Numbered from the stretch's first letter, positions 9,606 to 19,627 are shown. The stretch: 64,000 nt of DNA from Delftia tsuruhatensis (GCF_903815225.1 NZ_LR813084.1:186001-250000), one strand, 5' to 3'. A program made the numbers and translations. The notes: a model not told the origin generated them from the letters alone.

Positions 9606-10751
9606 ATGATGGACAACCAAGTTCTCGACTTCGCCGTGATCGGCGCGGGCATGGCCGGCGCCTCGGTGGCCTGGCGGCTGGCAGGGGCGGGCGCCTCGGT
9701 ACTGGTGCTGGAGCGGGAGCCGCAGCCCGGCTACCACGCCACGGGCCGCTCGGCCGCGATGTTCATGGAAAGCTATGGCACCGAGCAGATCCGCGCGCTG
9801 ACGCGGGCCAGCCGCGCCTTCTACGACGCGCCGCCCGAAGGCTTTTGCGAACACGCGCTGCTGCAGCCGCGCAGCGTGCTCTACGTGGGAACGGTCGGCC
9901 AGGAGGCGCAGCTCGATGACGCCCTGGCCATGTACCGCCGCGACGGCCTGCGCGCCGAGCGCATCGATGCGCGCCAGGCCTGCGCCCTGGTGCCCTGCCT
10001 GGATGAGGCGCAGCTCGCGGGCGCCGTGCATGACCTGGATGCCATGGACATCGACGTGGCCGGGCTGCACCAGGGATTCCTGCGCGGCATGGCGCGCGCC
10101 GGCGCCCGCCTGCGCTGCGGTGCCGAACTGGCGGGCGCCGAGCGCGATGGCCAGGGCCTGTGGTCACTGACGCTGCACGATGGCACCCGGGTGCGCGCGC
10201 GCGCCGTGGTCAATGCCGCGGGCGCCTGGGCCGATGCCGTGGCGCGGCTGTGCGGTGCCCAGGCCCTGGGCATCGAGCCCCGGCGCCGCTCGGCCTTCAC
10301 CTTTGCCGCGCCCGAGGGCGAGGCCATCCATGACTGGCCCGCGGTGGTCGGCGTGGACGAGAGCTTCTACTTCAAGCCCGACGCGGGCCAACTGCTGGGC
10401 TCGCCCGCCAACGCCGATCCCGTGGCACCGCACGACGTGGTGGCCGAGGAACTGGACGTGGCCATCGGCATAGACCGCATCGAGTCCCTGACCCGCCTGC
10501 GCATCCGCCGGCCGCGCCATGTCTGGGCCGGGCTGCGCAGCTTCGCGCCCGACGACGACTTCGTCATCGGCTGGGATGTGCGGCGCGAGGGCTTCTTCTG
10601 GCTGGCCGGGCAGGGCGGCTACGGCATCCAGACGGCGGCTGGCGCGTCGGCCGCCGCCGCCGCGCTGCTGATGCACGAGTCGCTGCCTGGCGAACTGCTG
10701 GCCCAGGGCGTCGACGCCGCGCGGCTGAGCCCGGCGCGCTTCTCGGCCTGA
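9606..10751 (+). CDS. dauA: FAD-dependent D-amino acid dehydrogenase, D-arginine dehydrogenase-like
   Basis: It likely oxidises a D-amino acid to the 2-oxo acid plus ammonia, passing electrons to a quinone rather than to oxygen. The 381-residue protein has the Rossmann FAD motif GAGMAG (residues 13-18), then GYHATGRSAA and the C-terminal GQGGYGIQT that closes the FAD site. From memory it matches Pseudomonas aeruginosa DauA along its whole length, including DESFYFKPDAG, GSPANADPV and WAGLRSF. The substrate may be D-Arg, D-Lys or another D-amino acid. ATG at 9606 and at 9609 are both possible. The transporter gene begins 57 bases later. Expression is probably controlled by the operator over its promoter. 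Confidence 0.78.
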   Translation: MMDNQVLDFAVIGAGMAGASVAWRLAGAGASVLVLEREPQPGYHATGRSAAMFMESYGTEQIRALTRASRAFYDAPPEGFCEHALLQPRSVLYVGTVGQEAQLDDALAMYRRDGLRAERIDARQACALVPCLDEAQLAGAVHDLDAMDIDVAGLHQGFLRGMARAGARLRCGAELAGAERDGQGLWSLTLHDGTRVRARAVVNAAGAWADAVARLCGAQALGIEPRRRSAFTFAAPEGEAIHDWPAVVGVDESFYFKPDAGQLLGSPANADPVAPHDVVAEELDVAIGIDRIESLTRLRIRRPRHVWAGLRSFAPDDDFVIGWDVRREGFFWLAGQGGYGIQTAAGASAAAAALLMHESLPGELLAQGVDAARLSPARFSA

Positions 10752-10808
10752 GCGGCCTTTTCCCTTCGCCTTTTCAGCCCCGGACACCATAACCACAAGG
10801 AGACAGAC

Positions 10809-11894
10809 ATGGGTGCATTCAAGGAAGTGAGCAGGATTGCCGGCGCCTTCGTCGGCGTCATCGTCGGAGCGGGCTTTGCCTCGGGGCAGGAGATATTGCA
10901 GTTTTTCGCGGGCTTTGGCGCCATCGGCCTGCTGGGCTGCCTGGTGGCCGGGCTGGCCTTCGTCTTCCTGTCCATGGCGTTCTCGACCATGGGCCAGCGC
11001 CTGCGCTCCGAGTCGCACAAGGAGGTGGTGCAGGCCCTGCTGGGCCGGCATGCGGGCCTGGTGTTCGATGTGCTGATCACCTTCTTCCTGTTCGCCATCA
11101 CCGTGGTCATGCTGGCCGGCGCGGGCTCGCTGCTGCACCAGTGGCTGGGGTTGCCCGAGGTCTGGGGCAGTGTGCTGGCCACCGTGGCCACGGTGCTCAT
11201 CGTCTGCCTCGACGTGGGTCGGGTGATCGCCTTCATCGGCGCGGTCACGCCGCTGCTGATGCTGATGACCGTGCTGGTGGCCGGCTATGTGCTGGTGACA
11301 CCCCATGCCGACATGGCCGCGCTGGAGGCCGCCGCCGCAGCCCAGCCCCGGGGTGCGGGCCACTGGCTGGTGGCGGCGCTGCTCTACGTCTCCTACAACG
11401 TGGTGGCCGGCATGCCTTTCCTGGTGATCATGGGCGGCCAGGCCAGCTCGCGCCGCGTGGCGCTGTGGGGCGGCGTGGCGGGCGGGTTGCTGCTGGGTCT
11501 GCTGATGTTCCTGATCACGGCCGCCATGGTCTGGCGCATGGACACGCTGGGCGGCCTGTCCATGCCCATGCTGTCGCTGGCCACGCAGATCGCGCCCTGG
11601 CTGGGGCATCTCATGTCCCTGGTCATCTTCGGCATGATCCTCAACACGGCCGTGGGCATGCTCTATGCCTTCGTCGCACGCATGGTGCCGGCCGGAACGC
11701 CGCGCTTTCGCTGGAGCACGGCCGTGGCGGGCGTGGCCGCGCTGGGCGGCAGCTTCGCGGGCTTCATCACGCTGGTGGGCATGGTCTATCCGGTGTATGG
11801 CTACATCGGCTTCGCGCTCATGGCCTGTGCCCTGGCCGGCTGGCTGCGCTTGGGGCGCGGGCAGGCGCCCCGGCCCGATCTGCGCGGCACCTGA
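10809..11894 (+). CDS. YkvI-like integral membrane transporter
   Basis: This 361-residue, very hydrophobic protein has about ten transmembrane helices. Its N-terminus, RIAGAFVGVIVGAGFASGQE, carries the broken-helix GAGFASG element seen in APC-superfamily (LeuT-fold) carriers and in the poorly studied YkvI family. There is no signal peptide; it is an inner-membrane protein. A clear ribosome site, AAGGAG (10797-10802), precedes the ATG. It lies between a D-amino acid dehydrogenase and an XRE-cupin regulator, so uptake of the dehydrogenase's amino acid substrate is the simplest role. That is inference from position; no YkvI substrate is known to me. Confidence 0.75.
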   Translation: MGAFKEVSRIAGAFVGVIVGAGFASGQEILQFFAGFGAIGLLGCLVAGLAFVFLSMAFSTMGQRLRSESHKEVVQALLGRHAGLVFDVLITFFLFAITVVMLAGAGSLLHQWLGLPEVWGSVLATVATVLIVCLDVGRVIAFIGAVTPLLMLMTVLVAGYVLVTPHADMAALEAAAAAQPRGAGHWLVAALLYVSYNVVAGMPFLVIMGGQASSRRVALWGGVAGGLLLGLLMFLITAAMVWRMDTLGGLSMPMLSLATQIAPWLGHLMSLVIFGMILNTAVGMLYAFVARMVPAGTPRFRWSTAVAGVAALGGSFAGFITLVGMVYPVYGYIGFALMACALAGWLRLGRGQAPRPDLRGT

Positions 11895-11971
11895 GCCGCT
11901 GCCCGTGTGTCCCGGGCCACGCATGAGGGGCCCTAGAATCGTGCGGTCGCCAGCCCCGATCCGCCCGTTTC

Positions 11972-12610
11972 ATGCCCAGACCCCGCCCCTTGCCAGACCC
12001 CGTCCTCGCCGCCGTGCTGCCGGGCGCCCGCACGGCAGCCGCCCTGCCGGCGGGCAAGCATGAGGTGGGCGCCAAGCTGCGCAAGGCACGCAAGGAGCGC
12101 GGCCTGACGCTGCAGCAGGTGGCCGAAAGCAGCGGCCTTGCCGTGTCCACCGTCTCCAAGGCCGAACGCGGCCAGATCGCGCTGAGCTACGAGAAGGTGC
12201 TCAAGCTCGGCGGCGCGCTGGACATCGACATGACGCGGCTGTTCATGGTCGGCGATGCGCCGGCGGCGCCGGACGCGCCCACCGTGGTCAAGGACCGCTT
12301 CGCGGACGTGCAGGGCTACGAGACCGACCAGTACGTCTACAGCGTGCTGTGCGGCGCCTTCCCGGGCAAGAAGATGCAGCCCCTGGTGGCAGTGATCAAT
12401 GCGCGCGAGGCCGGCGATTTCTCCGAGACCATCCGCCATCCCGGCCAGGAATTCGTGATGGTGCTGTCCGGGCGGGTGCGCATCCTGTTCGAGAACGGCG
12501 AATCGGTGGAGCTGGGCCGCCACGAGGTCGCCTACTTCGACAGCGGCGTGGGCCACGTCTACGTGAGCCTGAGCCGCCAGCCCGCCCAGGTGGTTTCCGT
12601 GTGTTCCTGA
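11972..12610 (+). CDS. XRE-family regulator with C-terminal cupin sensor
   Basis: This 212-residue protein has a helix-turn-helix around residues 32-88 ([20 protein letters not shown] then [10 protein letters not shown]) and a cupin barrel around residues 125-205 ([14 protein letters not shown], then [12 protein letters not shown]). This architecture is that of PuuR-like repressors, which sense small amine or amino-acid-related metabolites in the cupin. The first 28 residues are Pro/Ala-rich and may be disordered. No strong ribosome site precedes ATG 11972; a later in-frame start is possible but would cut close to the DNA-binding domain. It probably regulates the dehydrogenase and transporter genes through the repeated site at 9562-9593. 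Confidence 0.85.
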   Translation: MPRPRPLPDPVLAAVLPGARTAAALPAGKHEVGAKLRKARKERGLTLQQVAESSGLAVSTVSKAERGQIALSYEKVLKLGGALDIDMTRLFMVGDAPAAPDAPTVVKDRFADVQGYETDQYVYSVLCGAFPGKKMQPLVAVINAREAGDFSETIRHPGQEFVMVLSGRVRILFENGESVELGRHEVAYFDSGVGHVYVSLSRQPAQVVSVCS

Positions 12611-12677
12611 CGCTGGCGCGTGCAGGGGATTCCTCTTTGCGGGCACGGCCTGCCTGGAGTTCCTACAATCTGCGCCC

Positions 12678-13742
12678 ATGAGCCTGCCCCAGTACACCCG
12701 CGCCAAAGAGCTTCCCGCCACCCTTGCCCAGCGCCTCGTCATCCTCGACGGCGCCATGGGCACCATGATCCAGCGCTTCAAGCTGGGCGAAGCCCAGTAC
12801 CGGGGCGAGGGCTACACGGGCCCCGGCAGCGTGGGCGAGCGCTTCAAGGACTTCCCGCATGACGTCAAGGGCAACAACGAGCTGCTGTCGCTCACCCGTC
12901 CCGACGTGATCCGCGACATCCACGAGAAATACCTGGCGGCCGGCGCCGACCTCATCGAGACCAATACCTTCGGCGCCACCACGATCGCGCAGGAGGACTA
13001 TCACATGGCCGACCTGGCCTGGGAGATGAATCTCAAGAGCGCCCAGCTGGCGCGCGCGGCCTGCGACAAGTACAGCACGCCCGGGCATCCACGCTACGTG
13101 GCCGGCGCCCTGGGCCCCACGCCCAAGACGGCCAGCATCAGCCCCGACGTGAACGACCCGGGCGCGCGCAACGTGAATTTCGAGCAACTGCGCCAGGCCT
13201 ACCTGGAGCAGACGCTGGCACTGATCGAGGGCGGCGCCGACGTCATCCTGGTCGAGACCATCTTCGACACCCTCAACGCCAAGGCCGCGCTGTTCGCCGT
13301 GGACGAGGCCTTCGAGCAAAGCGGTCAGATCCTGCCCATCATGATCAGCGGCACGGTGACCGATGCTTCGGGCCGCATCCTGTCAGGCCAGACCGTCACC
13401 GCCTTCTGGCACAGCGTGCGCCATGCGAACCCGCTGTCCATCGGCCTGAACTGTGCCCTGGGCGCGGCGCTGATGCGCCCCTATGTCCAGGAGCTGAACA
13501 AGGCCGCGCCCGAGACCTTCATCAGCTGCTACCCGAATGCCGGCCTGCCCAATCCCATGAGCGACACCGGCTTCGACGAGACGCCCGAGGTCACCAGCCG
13601 CCTGGTCCACGAGTTCGCGGCCGAGGGGCTGGTCAACATCGTCGGCGGCTGCTGCGGCACCACGCCCGACCATATCGGCGCCATCGCCAAGGCCGTGACC
13701 AGCACGCCCACGCGCCGCCTGTTCTACCCCGCCGAGGCCTGA
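12678..13742 (+). CDS. metH: homocysteine S-methyltransferase half of methionine synthase (split MetH)
   Basis: This is the zinc-dependent homocysteine-binding module that makes methionine from homocysteine and a methyl group carried on cobalamin. It is 354 residues, about the size of the first domain of the roughly 1200-residue E. coli MetH. It has ILDGAMGTM near the N-terminus, the zinc ligands in GLNCALGA and [11 protein letters not shown], and ends shortly after the third domain-1 ligand. The folate, cobalamin and reactivation domains are absent. They are not encoded downstream in this window either, so the second half must lie elsewhere in the genome. Many beta-proteobacteria encode MetH as two polypeptides, which fits. 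The next gene starts one base after the stop. Confidence 0.9.
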   Translation: MSLPQYTRAKELPATLAQRLVILDGAMGTMIQRFKLGEAQYRGEGYTGPGSVGERFKDFPHDVKGNNELLSLTRPDVIRDIHEKYLAAGADLIETNTFGATTIAQEDYHMADLAWEMNLKSAQLARAACDKYSTPGHPRYVAGALGPTPKTASISPDVNDPGARNVNFEQLRQAYLEQTLALIEGGADVILVETIFDTLNAKAALFAVDEAFEQSGQILPIMISGTVTDASGRILSGQTVTAFWHSVRHANPLSIGLNCALGAALMRPYVQELNKAAPETFISCYPNAGLPNPMSDTGFDETPEVTSRLVHEFAAEGLVNIVGGCCGTTPDHIGAIAKAVTSTPTRRLFYPAEA

Positions 13743-13743
13743 T

Positions 13744-15000
13744 GTGAGCTCTCCGATGCCACCCGTTGCGCCTGCCGCCAACGGCGTGGCATCGCCTGCG
13801 CCGGTGGGCATGCCGCCGGCCGCAGGCGGGGTGCCGCCTGTCCAGGCCGCCATCCCGCCGCAGGCACCGCCTGCCGCCACGGCGGTGCGCTGGTCGGCCG
13901 AGATGCTGCAAAGCCTGCGCCTGCAGGCCTTCGAGCAATTGGTGGCCCAGCTGGCGCGCCAGGTCCAGGCCAGTCCCGGTGCACCAGCCCCGCAGTGGCC
14001 GGCCACCGGTGTGTCCGAGGCGCTGGGCCGGCTGCTGCAGGCCTTGCTGGCCCAGGTGGGCACGCAGCAGGGCCAGGCCCTGCAATTGCTCGCGGCCCAG
14101 CCGGGTTCGGCGGCGCTGATGCAGGCGCTGGCGGCCGGCAGCCTGGATGCGGGATCGCGGCCCGTGGCGTCACAGGCTGGAGCACCGCCCTCCACGCCAG
14201 CGACCCCGGCAGGTGCCGCACCGCAGGCGCCATCGTCCCCGGCCGTGCCGATGGCCGCCGCCAAGGGGAAGGTGGTGGATGCATTGCTGGCCGGCTCCGG
14301 GCTGGCGCCGCAGGCGGGGGAAGGCGCGGGCCTGTCTGCCGGCCTTGCGGTGCGCGCGGGCCAGGCCCTGCCCGCGCTGCAGACCTGGTGGGTGCAGCAG
14401 GGCACGCTGCTGACGCCCCAGGGTGAGCGCGGCTTCACACTGAGCTTGCAGGTACCCCAGGCCTGGGCCCAGGCGCAGGGCGCGGCCATCGCGCTGGCGG
14501 CCACGGAGCCCGGCCGGATGGCATCGGCGTCGGCGATGCCATCCGCGGGCGCCGCTGCCCCTGTCCCCGTGCCCAAGGTGTCCGAGCCGGGTCTGCGCCT
14601 GCCGCTGGATGCCTCGCTGCAATCCCTGGCCTCGGGGCCGATGGCCGTGGTGGTGCAGCCGCGCGGCGCCGATGCCTTGCGCACCAGCGCCCTGCTGCTG
14701 CTGGAGCTGCAGCCCTTGCGCCAGTCCGGGGTATCGCTGGCGGCGCCTGCGGGCCTGACCTCCCTGTCGCCGGCACTGGCCCAGGAAATGCAGCAGTTGC
14801 TGCAGCAGCGCGGCGACCCGTGGCTGCACATGGCGGCAGCGCAGGCTTCGGGGGTGCTGCCGCGCGAGCGCCGCGAACACCAGTCCCATCTATGCACCAC
14901 GCCAGGCTGCCAGTACGAGGGCCGCGCGCCCTGCGCCCAGCCGTTCTGCACCGAGATGAACCGGCTGTGGGGCGTGGCGCGCATGGAGCGCATGCGCTGA
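13744..15000 (+). CDS. Ala/Pro/Gln-rich protein with C-terminal four-Cys motif, unknown
   Basis: This 418-residue protein is read from a GTG at 13744, one base after the metH stop, or from an ATG at 13756. The first 330 residues are low-complexity Ala/Pro/Gln with helical stretches (LRLQAFEQLVAQLARQVQ), reminiscent of flagellar hook-length-control proteins, but no FliK C-terminal domain could be confirmed. Near the C-terminus a C-x4-C-x7-C-x4-C cluster (CTTPGC, then CAQPFC) sits in a short basic segment and could bind zinc. There is no signal peptide or membrane helix. Close coupling to metH suggests coexpression but not a shared function. Confidence 0.65.
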   Translation: MSSPMPPVAPAANGVASPAPVGMPPAAGGVPPVQAAIPPQAPPAATAVRWSAEMLQSLRLQAFEQLVAQLARQVQASPGAPAPQWPATGVSEALGRLLQALLAQVGTQQGQALQLLAAQPGSAALMQALAAGSLDAGSRPVASQAGAPPSTPATPAGAAPQAPSSPAVPMAAAKGKVVDALLAGSGLAPQAGEGAGLSAGLAVRAGQALPALQTWWVQQGTLLTPQGERGFTLSLQVPQAWAQAQGAAIALAATEPGRMASASAMPSAGAAAPVPVPKVSEPGLRLPLDASLQSLASGPMAVVVQPRGADALRTSALLLLELQPLRQSGVSLAAPAGLTSLSPALAQEMQQLLQQRGDPWLHMAAAQASGVLPRERREHQSHLCTTPGCQYEGRAPCAQPFCTEMNRLWGVARMERMR

Positions 15001-15288
15001 AGCGGGCCTGTTACGAAACTGACCGGGCCTGACGGTGGCGTGGTCATCGCCGGCCCCTGCTTTCATAATGCCGCCTGTTGCCCGCCATCTGCGCGGATGA
15101 CGTCTTCGGCCCGGATGTGCGGTGATCATGCCGCGATCTGCATCCTGGCTGCCTTCAAGTCGCAGCAAGCCACCAGCCCGCCGCGCACCTTTCCAGCCAC
15201 GCCCTCGTGGCCGCCCCCGTCGCCGTTCGCGCAGGCCTGCAGGCCGCGCCGGTGTTGTGCCATCCCTCAATCCAGGAACCCATTCAGG

Positions 15289-16281
15289 ATGCGTTGTACC
15301 TCCCGCTCGACCCTTGCCTCTCTCGCGCTTGCGGCGGCCCTGCCCGCCGCGGCCCAATCCAATGTGACCATCAGCGGCTACCTTGATGCCGGCGTGTTCC
15401 GGGACTACGACAAGACCAGCAAGCTGGGAACGATTCAGCGCAGCAACCTGGCGATTGCCGGCTTCGAGGACCTGGGTGGCGGCCTGAAGGCCACGTTCCG
15501 CCTGAGCACGCGCTTCGACCTGGACACGGGCCTGACCGAGGACTACCCGAAGAAGCCCTTCTGGCATGACGAGTCCACCGTGGGCCTGCAGGGCGCCTGG
15601 GGCCATCTGCGCCTGGGCCGCGCGCTCAGCGCGATGTGGAGCCAGGAGTGGCAGTTCGACCCCTGGTCCAACTTCAACCGCATCGCCTCGCCGGCCTGGC
15701 ACATGGCCCACTACCTCACGCCCACGGACCGCGCCAGCAACAATGGCTCGCCCGAGTACGGCCGCATGTCCAACGGCGTGTTCTACGACTCGCCCAGGTT
15801 CGGCGGCTTCTCCGTGCACCTGAGCGCCTCGCCCGAGCGCACCGAGGCGCCGGGCCGCCAGGGCCGTGCACGCTCGGTGTCGGTGAACTATGACCAGGGC
15901 GCGGTGGCGGCCATGCTGGCGCACGAGCGCAACGGCAGCGGCGATACCGACCTGTACATGGGGGGCAAGTACCGCTTCGGCGCGGCGGCCGTGATGCTGG
16001 CCTATGACCGCAGCAAGTCGGGCACGGCCGGCACCCCCGGAAACGGGCCCGACAAGTCGCGCATGGTCTCGCTGGGCGCGACCTATGGCATCGGCGCCAC
16101 CACGCTCAAGGCCAGCTATGCGCGCCAGCGGCTGGATCGTGACACCAACAACATGCTGTCGCTAGGCGCCGAGTACAAGCTGTCCAAGCGCACCATGCTC
16201 TACACCAGCCTGGGCCACCAGCGCTACGAGCGCCAGAGCTCGCGCACGGCCTTCGGCGTGGGCATGGCCCACGCGTTCTGA
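15289..16281 (+). CDS. general porin, OmpC-like beta-barrel
   Basis: This encodes an outer-membrane diffusion channel of the beta-proteobacterial trimeric porin family. The 330-residue precursor starts [20 protein letters not shown], a signal peptide with likely cleavage near AAAQS. The mature chain begins [12 protein letters not shown], and the barrel alternates short amphipathic strands to the terminal aromatic GMAHAF, the C-terminal Phe recognised for assembly. Internal landmarks are [15 protein letters not shown] and RALSAMW. It is at the small end of the family. The start was moved down from an in-frame ATG at 15040, because the signal peptide begins at 15289. The last 58 bases overlap the converging chemoreceptor gene. 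Confidence 0.9.
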   Translation: MRCTSRSTLASLALAAALPAAAQSNVTISGYLDAGVFRDYDKTSKLGTIQRSNLAIAGFEDLGGGLKATFRLSTRFDLDTGLTEDYPKKPFWHDESTVGLQGAWGHLRLGRALSAMWSQEWQFDPWSNFNRIASPAWHMAHYLTPTDRASNNGSPEYGRMSNGVFYDSPRFGGFSVHLSASPERTEAPGRQGRARSVSVNYDQGAVAAMLAHERNGSGDTDLYMGGKYRFGAAAVMLAYDRSKSGTAGTPGNGPDKSRMVSLGATYGIGATTLKASYARQRLDRDTNNMLSLGAEYKLSKRTMLYTSLGHQRYERQSSRTAFGVGMAHAF

Positions 16282-17933
16282 GCGGGCGCCGGGTCAGTGC
16301 ATGTCCCGCCGGCCTCGGCCGAGATCCGGGCCGCGGGCAGGGCCGGCGGGGCGGGGCTGGCCGGAAGCGCTTCCAGCGCCACCCCGCGCTCCAGCCTGAA
16401 GACGCTCACGGCCTGCTGCAGGCCGTAGGCCTGTTCCTGCAGGGAGTGGGCAGCGGCAGCCGCTTCCTCCACCAGGGCCGCGTTCTGCTGGGTAACCTGG
16501 TCCATCTGCGAGATGGCCTGATTGATCTGCTCCAGGCCTGCCGTCTGCTCGCGGCTGGCGGCCGTGATCTCGCCCATGATGTCGGTCACGTTGCGCACGC
16601 TGCTGACGATTTCCCGCATGGTCTGGCCGGCCTGCTGGACCAGGGCCGATCCGGTGCTGACCTTGCCGGTCGAGTCCTCGATCAGCCGCTTGATCTCCTT
16701 GGCCGCTTCGGCGCTGCGCCGGGCCAGCGTGCGCACCTCGCCGGCCACCACGGCGAAGCCACGGCCCTGCTCGCCCGCGCGCGCCGCCTCCACGGCCGCG
16801 TTCAGCGCCAGGATGTTGGTCTGGAAGGCAATGCCGTCGATGACGCCGATGATGTCGGAGATCTGGCGCGAGGAGGCATGGATGGCGTCCATGGTGTCCA
16901 CCACCTGCGAGACCACCGTGCCGCCCCGGGTCGCGACGGCGGAGGCGGACAGGGCCAGTTGGTTGGCCTGATGGGCGTTGTCGGCATTCTGGCGCACGGT
17001 GGAGGTCAGCTCCTCCATGGAGGCGGCCGTCTGCTCCAGCGAGCTGGCCTGCCGTTCGGTGCGCGCGGACAGATCGTCGTTGCCCGATGCGATCTCGCTC
17101 GATGCCGTGGCGATGCAGTCCGTGCTCATGCGCACCTGGTGCACGATCTGTCCCAGGTTGCTGTCCATGCGGTGCAGGGCCTGCAGCAGTTGCCCGGTCT
17201 CGTCGCGGTCCCGTGCCTCGATGCGGCTGGTCAGGTCGCCGCTGGCCACCGCCTGCGCCACCTTGACCGCATCGTTCAAGGGGCGCGAGATGAGGCGCGC
17301 GATCGCCATGGCCAGTGCCAGGCCCAGGGCCACGCTGCACACCAGCAGGCCCGTGACCCAGTTGCGCGCGCTGGCGTAGAGCGCATTGGCCTGCTGGTTG
17401 GCCTGTGCCGCGCCGTCCTGGTTGGCCTGCACCATGCGGTCCACGAGCTCGTAGAGCGTGCGGCTGATCTGCAGCGACTCGCCCTGGATGACGGTCATGG
17501 CCTCGCTGGTATGCAGGCTGCGCGACAGTTGCATGATCCGGGGATGCTCACCGGCATAGCGCGCCAGCAGTTCGCCCAGCGCCCGATGGTCGGCTTGCTC
17601 CTGCGGTGTGATGGCGTAGCGCGCATAGCGGCCATGGTCGTCCTGGACGCGCTGCCACAGCGCGTCCAGCACCGTCTCGAAGCCGGCCATCTCGCTGTCC
17701 ACTTCCGAGATCACATGCTGCAGTTCGTTGACGCGGTAGCGCGCCACGGCCGCACGGATGTCCAGCAACAGGCGCGAGGATGGCATCCACCGCGTGGCGA
17801 TCTCGGTCGATGCCTGGTTGATCCTGTTCAGTTGAACGATGGCGTACAGGCCCAGGAAGGCGGTCAGCAGCAGCACGGCTGCGAAGGCCAGCAGCAGCTT
17901 GGCGGAGATGCGGAGGTTGCGAAAGGCTTGCAT
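16224..17933 (-). CDS. methyl-accepting chemotaxis protein (canonical tip)
   Basis: This chemoreceptor feeds CheA/CheW. The 569-residue protein has a first membrane helix at about residues 10-30 ([20 protein letters not shown]), a helical periplasmic sensor (about 31-190) of four-helix-bundle type, a second membrane helix (about 193-215), a HAMP segment ([15 protein letters not shown]), and a long signalling coiled coil. The hairpin tip is intact: [20 protein letters not shown]. Methylation-type Glu/Gln pairs flank it. The ligand is unknown. The start is placed at [10 protein letters not shown], since an ATG ten codons upstream adds a non-membrane leader. The C-terminal coding region overlaps the porin gene on the other strand by 58 bases. 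Confidence 0.92.
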   Translation of the reverse strand: MQAFRNLRISAKLLLAFAAVLLLTAFLGLYAIVQLNRINQASTEIATRWMPSSRLLLDIRAAVARYRVNELQHVISEVDSEMAGFETVLDALWQRVQDDHGRYARYAITPQEQADHRALGELLARYAGEHPRIMQLSRSLHTSEAMTVIQGESLQISRTLYELVDRMVQANQDGAAQANQQANALYASARNWVTGLLVCSVALGLALAMAIARLISRPLNDAVKVAQAVASGDLTSRIEARDRDETGQLLQALHRMDSNLGQIVHQVRMSTDCIATASSEIASGNDDLSARTERQASSLEQTAASMEELTSTVRQNADNAHQANQLALSASAVATRGGTVVSQVVDTMDAIHASSRQISDIIGVIDGIAFQTNILALNAAVEAARAGEQGRGFAVVAGEVRTLARRSAEAAKEIKRLIEDSTGKVSTGSALVQQAGQTMREIVSSVRNVTDIMGEITAASREQTAGLEQINQAISQMDQVTQQNAALVEEAAAAAHSLQEQAYGLQQAVSVFRLERGVALEALPASPAPPALPAARISAEAGGTCTDPAPAQNAWAMPTPKAVRELWRS

Positions 17934-18325
17934 GGCGAAGGTCCGTGGCCCGGCCTCGGGCATGGGGGTCGACGAAGAGGGGAATGCCCGGGCGCAGCCC
18001 GACCGCCGCCCGGCCTGTGGACACAGGCGGGAACATTCAGGAGCCGGAGGCGTGCGCGGGCAGAGCGGGCGTGCGCGTTGCGCCCGTCTATGGGGGAAAC
18101 CAGCCAGAGGTCCGGCAGACCCGGCCGGGGCGGCGCTCGCGGCTAGGGATGGCCATGGCGTGTGCCCGCCAGGCCAGGGGTGTGCCGCGGGTGATCGCAG
18201 GATGGCCCCGGGCCGTGGATGAGGAAGATTCTGGTTTTCACGTCCCGGATGAGACGTCTTTCCCGGTGTTTCGGCAATCGGACCAGTCTGAAAGTGCCGC
18301 GTTCAGGGCGCGCACCGGTCGGTGC
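17934..18325. other. 392-base stretch without a recognised gene
   Basis: This region is upstream of the chemoreceptor and downstream of the minus-strand CoA-transferase. Open frames crossing it are Arg/Pro/Gly-rich shadows. A short inverted repeat, ACGTC-N8-GACGT, lies near its right end. I searched by eye for a flagellar sigma-28 promoter for the chemoreceptor and found no convincing match. Confidence 0.5.
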
Positions 18326-19627
18326 TCAGACCACGCCCTGGTCCCTGAGCGCCTGCCGCTGGCGCGCATCCAGCCCCAGGCGCTCGGCCAGCACCTCGTC
18401 CGTGTGCTGGCCCAGGGCCGGCGGTGCATGGCGCAGTGTGGTGGGCGTGTCCGACAGGCGCAGCGGGCTGGCCGTGGTCACCACGCGGTTGATGGTCTCG
18501 CCCTCGGGGGGCTGGGCGCCCGGGTAGCGTTCCTGCTCCACGCGCAGGCTGCGTGCGCGCACCTGCGCGTCATCGAAGGCCTGGCCGATGTGGTTGATGG
18601 GGCCGCAGGGCACGGCCTTGTCCTCCAGCAGGGTGATCCAGTCGGACGTGGCGCGGGCGCGCGTGAGCTGCTGCATCAGGGGGATCAGCGTGTCGCGGTG
18701 GATGACGCGGCCGGCATTGGTGGCAAAGCGCTCGTCGCGCGCCCAGTCCACGCCGGCAGCCTCGCAAAAGCGCGCGAACTGGCCATCGTTGCCGATGGCC
18801 AGCAGCATGTTGCCATCGGCCGTGGGGAAGTCCTGGTAGGGCACGACGCTGGGGTGGGTGTTGCCCTGGCGTCCCGGCACATGGCCGGTATTCAGGTAGC
18901 CTGCGCCCTGGTTGGCGAGCACGGCCATGGCCACGTCCAGCAGGGCCATGTCGATGTGCTGGCCACGGCCGGTGCGGTGGCGGGCCTCCAGCGCGCCCAG
19001 GATGGCGGTGGTGGCATACATGCCCGTGAACAGGTCGATCACGGCCACGCCCACGCGCATGGGTCCGCCGCCGGGTTCGCTGTCGGCGCGGCCCGTGATG
19101 CTCATGAGGCCGCTCATGGCCTGCACCAGCAGGTCGTAGCCGGCGCGCGGCGCGTAGGGGCCGGTCTGGCCGAAGCCCGTGACCGAGCAGTAGATCAGGC
19201 GCGGGTTCAGCGCGCTCAGCGAGGCGTAGTCCAGCCCGTAGCGCTTGAGGCCCCCGGTCTTGAAGTTCTCCACCACCACGTCGCTTTGCATGGCCAGCTC
19301 GCGGATCAGCTGCTGGCCCTCGGCCGTGGCCATGTCCACGGTGACCGATCGCTTGTTGCGGTTGCAGGCCGCGAAGTACACGGCGTTGTCCGAGGGATTG
19401 CCTTGCGCATCGGGGAAGAAGGGCGGGCCCCAGTGGCGCGTGTCGTCGCCCTCGCCGGGCTTTTCGATCTTGATGACGTCGGCCCCCATGTCGGCCAGGT
19501 TCTGGGTGCACCAGGGGCCGGCCAGCACGCGCGAGAGGTCGAGCACGCGCAGATGGCCCAGCGCTCCTGCGGTCTGGGTGGCCGTGTTGTTGATGGGGCT
19601 GGGGGAGGGGGGTTCGGTGTGGTTCAT
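18326..19627 (-). CDS. class III (CaiB/BaiF) CoA-transferase
   Basis: It moves coenzyme A between carboxylic acids; the family includes formyl-CoA, succinyl-CoA:L-malate and crotonobetainyl CoA-transferases. The 433-residue protein has LRVLDLSRVLAGPWC near the N-terminus, and the expected catalytic Asp is D198 in VAVIDLFTGMY. YDLLVQAMSGLMSITG and RTGRGQHIDMALLD are also typical. It is cytoplasmic. A LysR gene is transcribed divergently about 160 bases away and is the likely regulator. No partner degradative gene is adjacent on the same strand, so the substrate cannot be inferred. Confidence 0.9.
   Translation of the reverse strand: MNHTEPPSPSPINNTATQTAGALGHLRVLDLSRVLAGPWCTQNLADMGADVIKIEKPGEGDDTRHWGPPFFPDAQGNPSDNAVYFAACNRNKRSVTVDMATAEGQQLIRELAMQSDVVVENFKTGGLKRYGLDYASLSALNPRLIYCSVTGFGQTGPYAPRAGYDLLVQAMSGLMSITGRADSEPGGGPMRVGVAVIDLFTGMYATTAILGALEARHRTGRGQHIDMALLDVAMAVLANQGAGYLNTGHVPGRQGNTHPSVVPYQDFPTADGNMLLAIGNDGQFARFCEAAGVDWARDERFATNAGRVIHRDTLIPLMQQLTRARATSDWITLLEDKAVPCGPINHIGQAFDDAQVRARSLRVEQERYPGAQPPEGETINRVVTTASPLRLSDTPTTLRHAPPALGQHTDEVLAERLGLDARQRQALRDQGVV

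Noticed and set aside
12611-12677. possible riboswitch ahead of metH
   Set aside because: Only 67 bases lie between the genes, too few for a cobalamin or SAM-I riboswitch, and no conserved box was seen.
15040-15288. N-terminal extension of the porin
   Set aside because: The extension is Pro/Arg/Cys-rich, and the signal peptide starts at 15289.
18240-18290. sigma-28-like promoter for the chemoreceptor at 16224-17933
   Set aside because: Only a partial -10 match (GCCGAAAC) with no TAAA at the right distance, and over 300 bases from the start codon.
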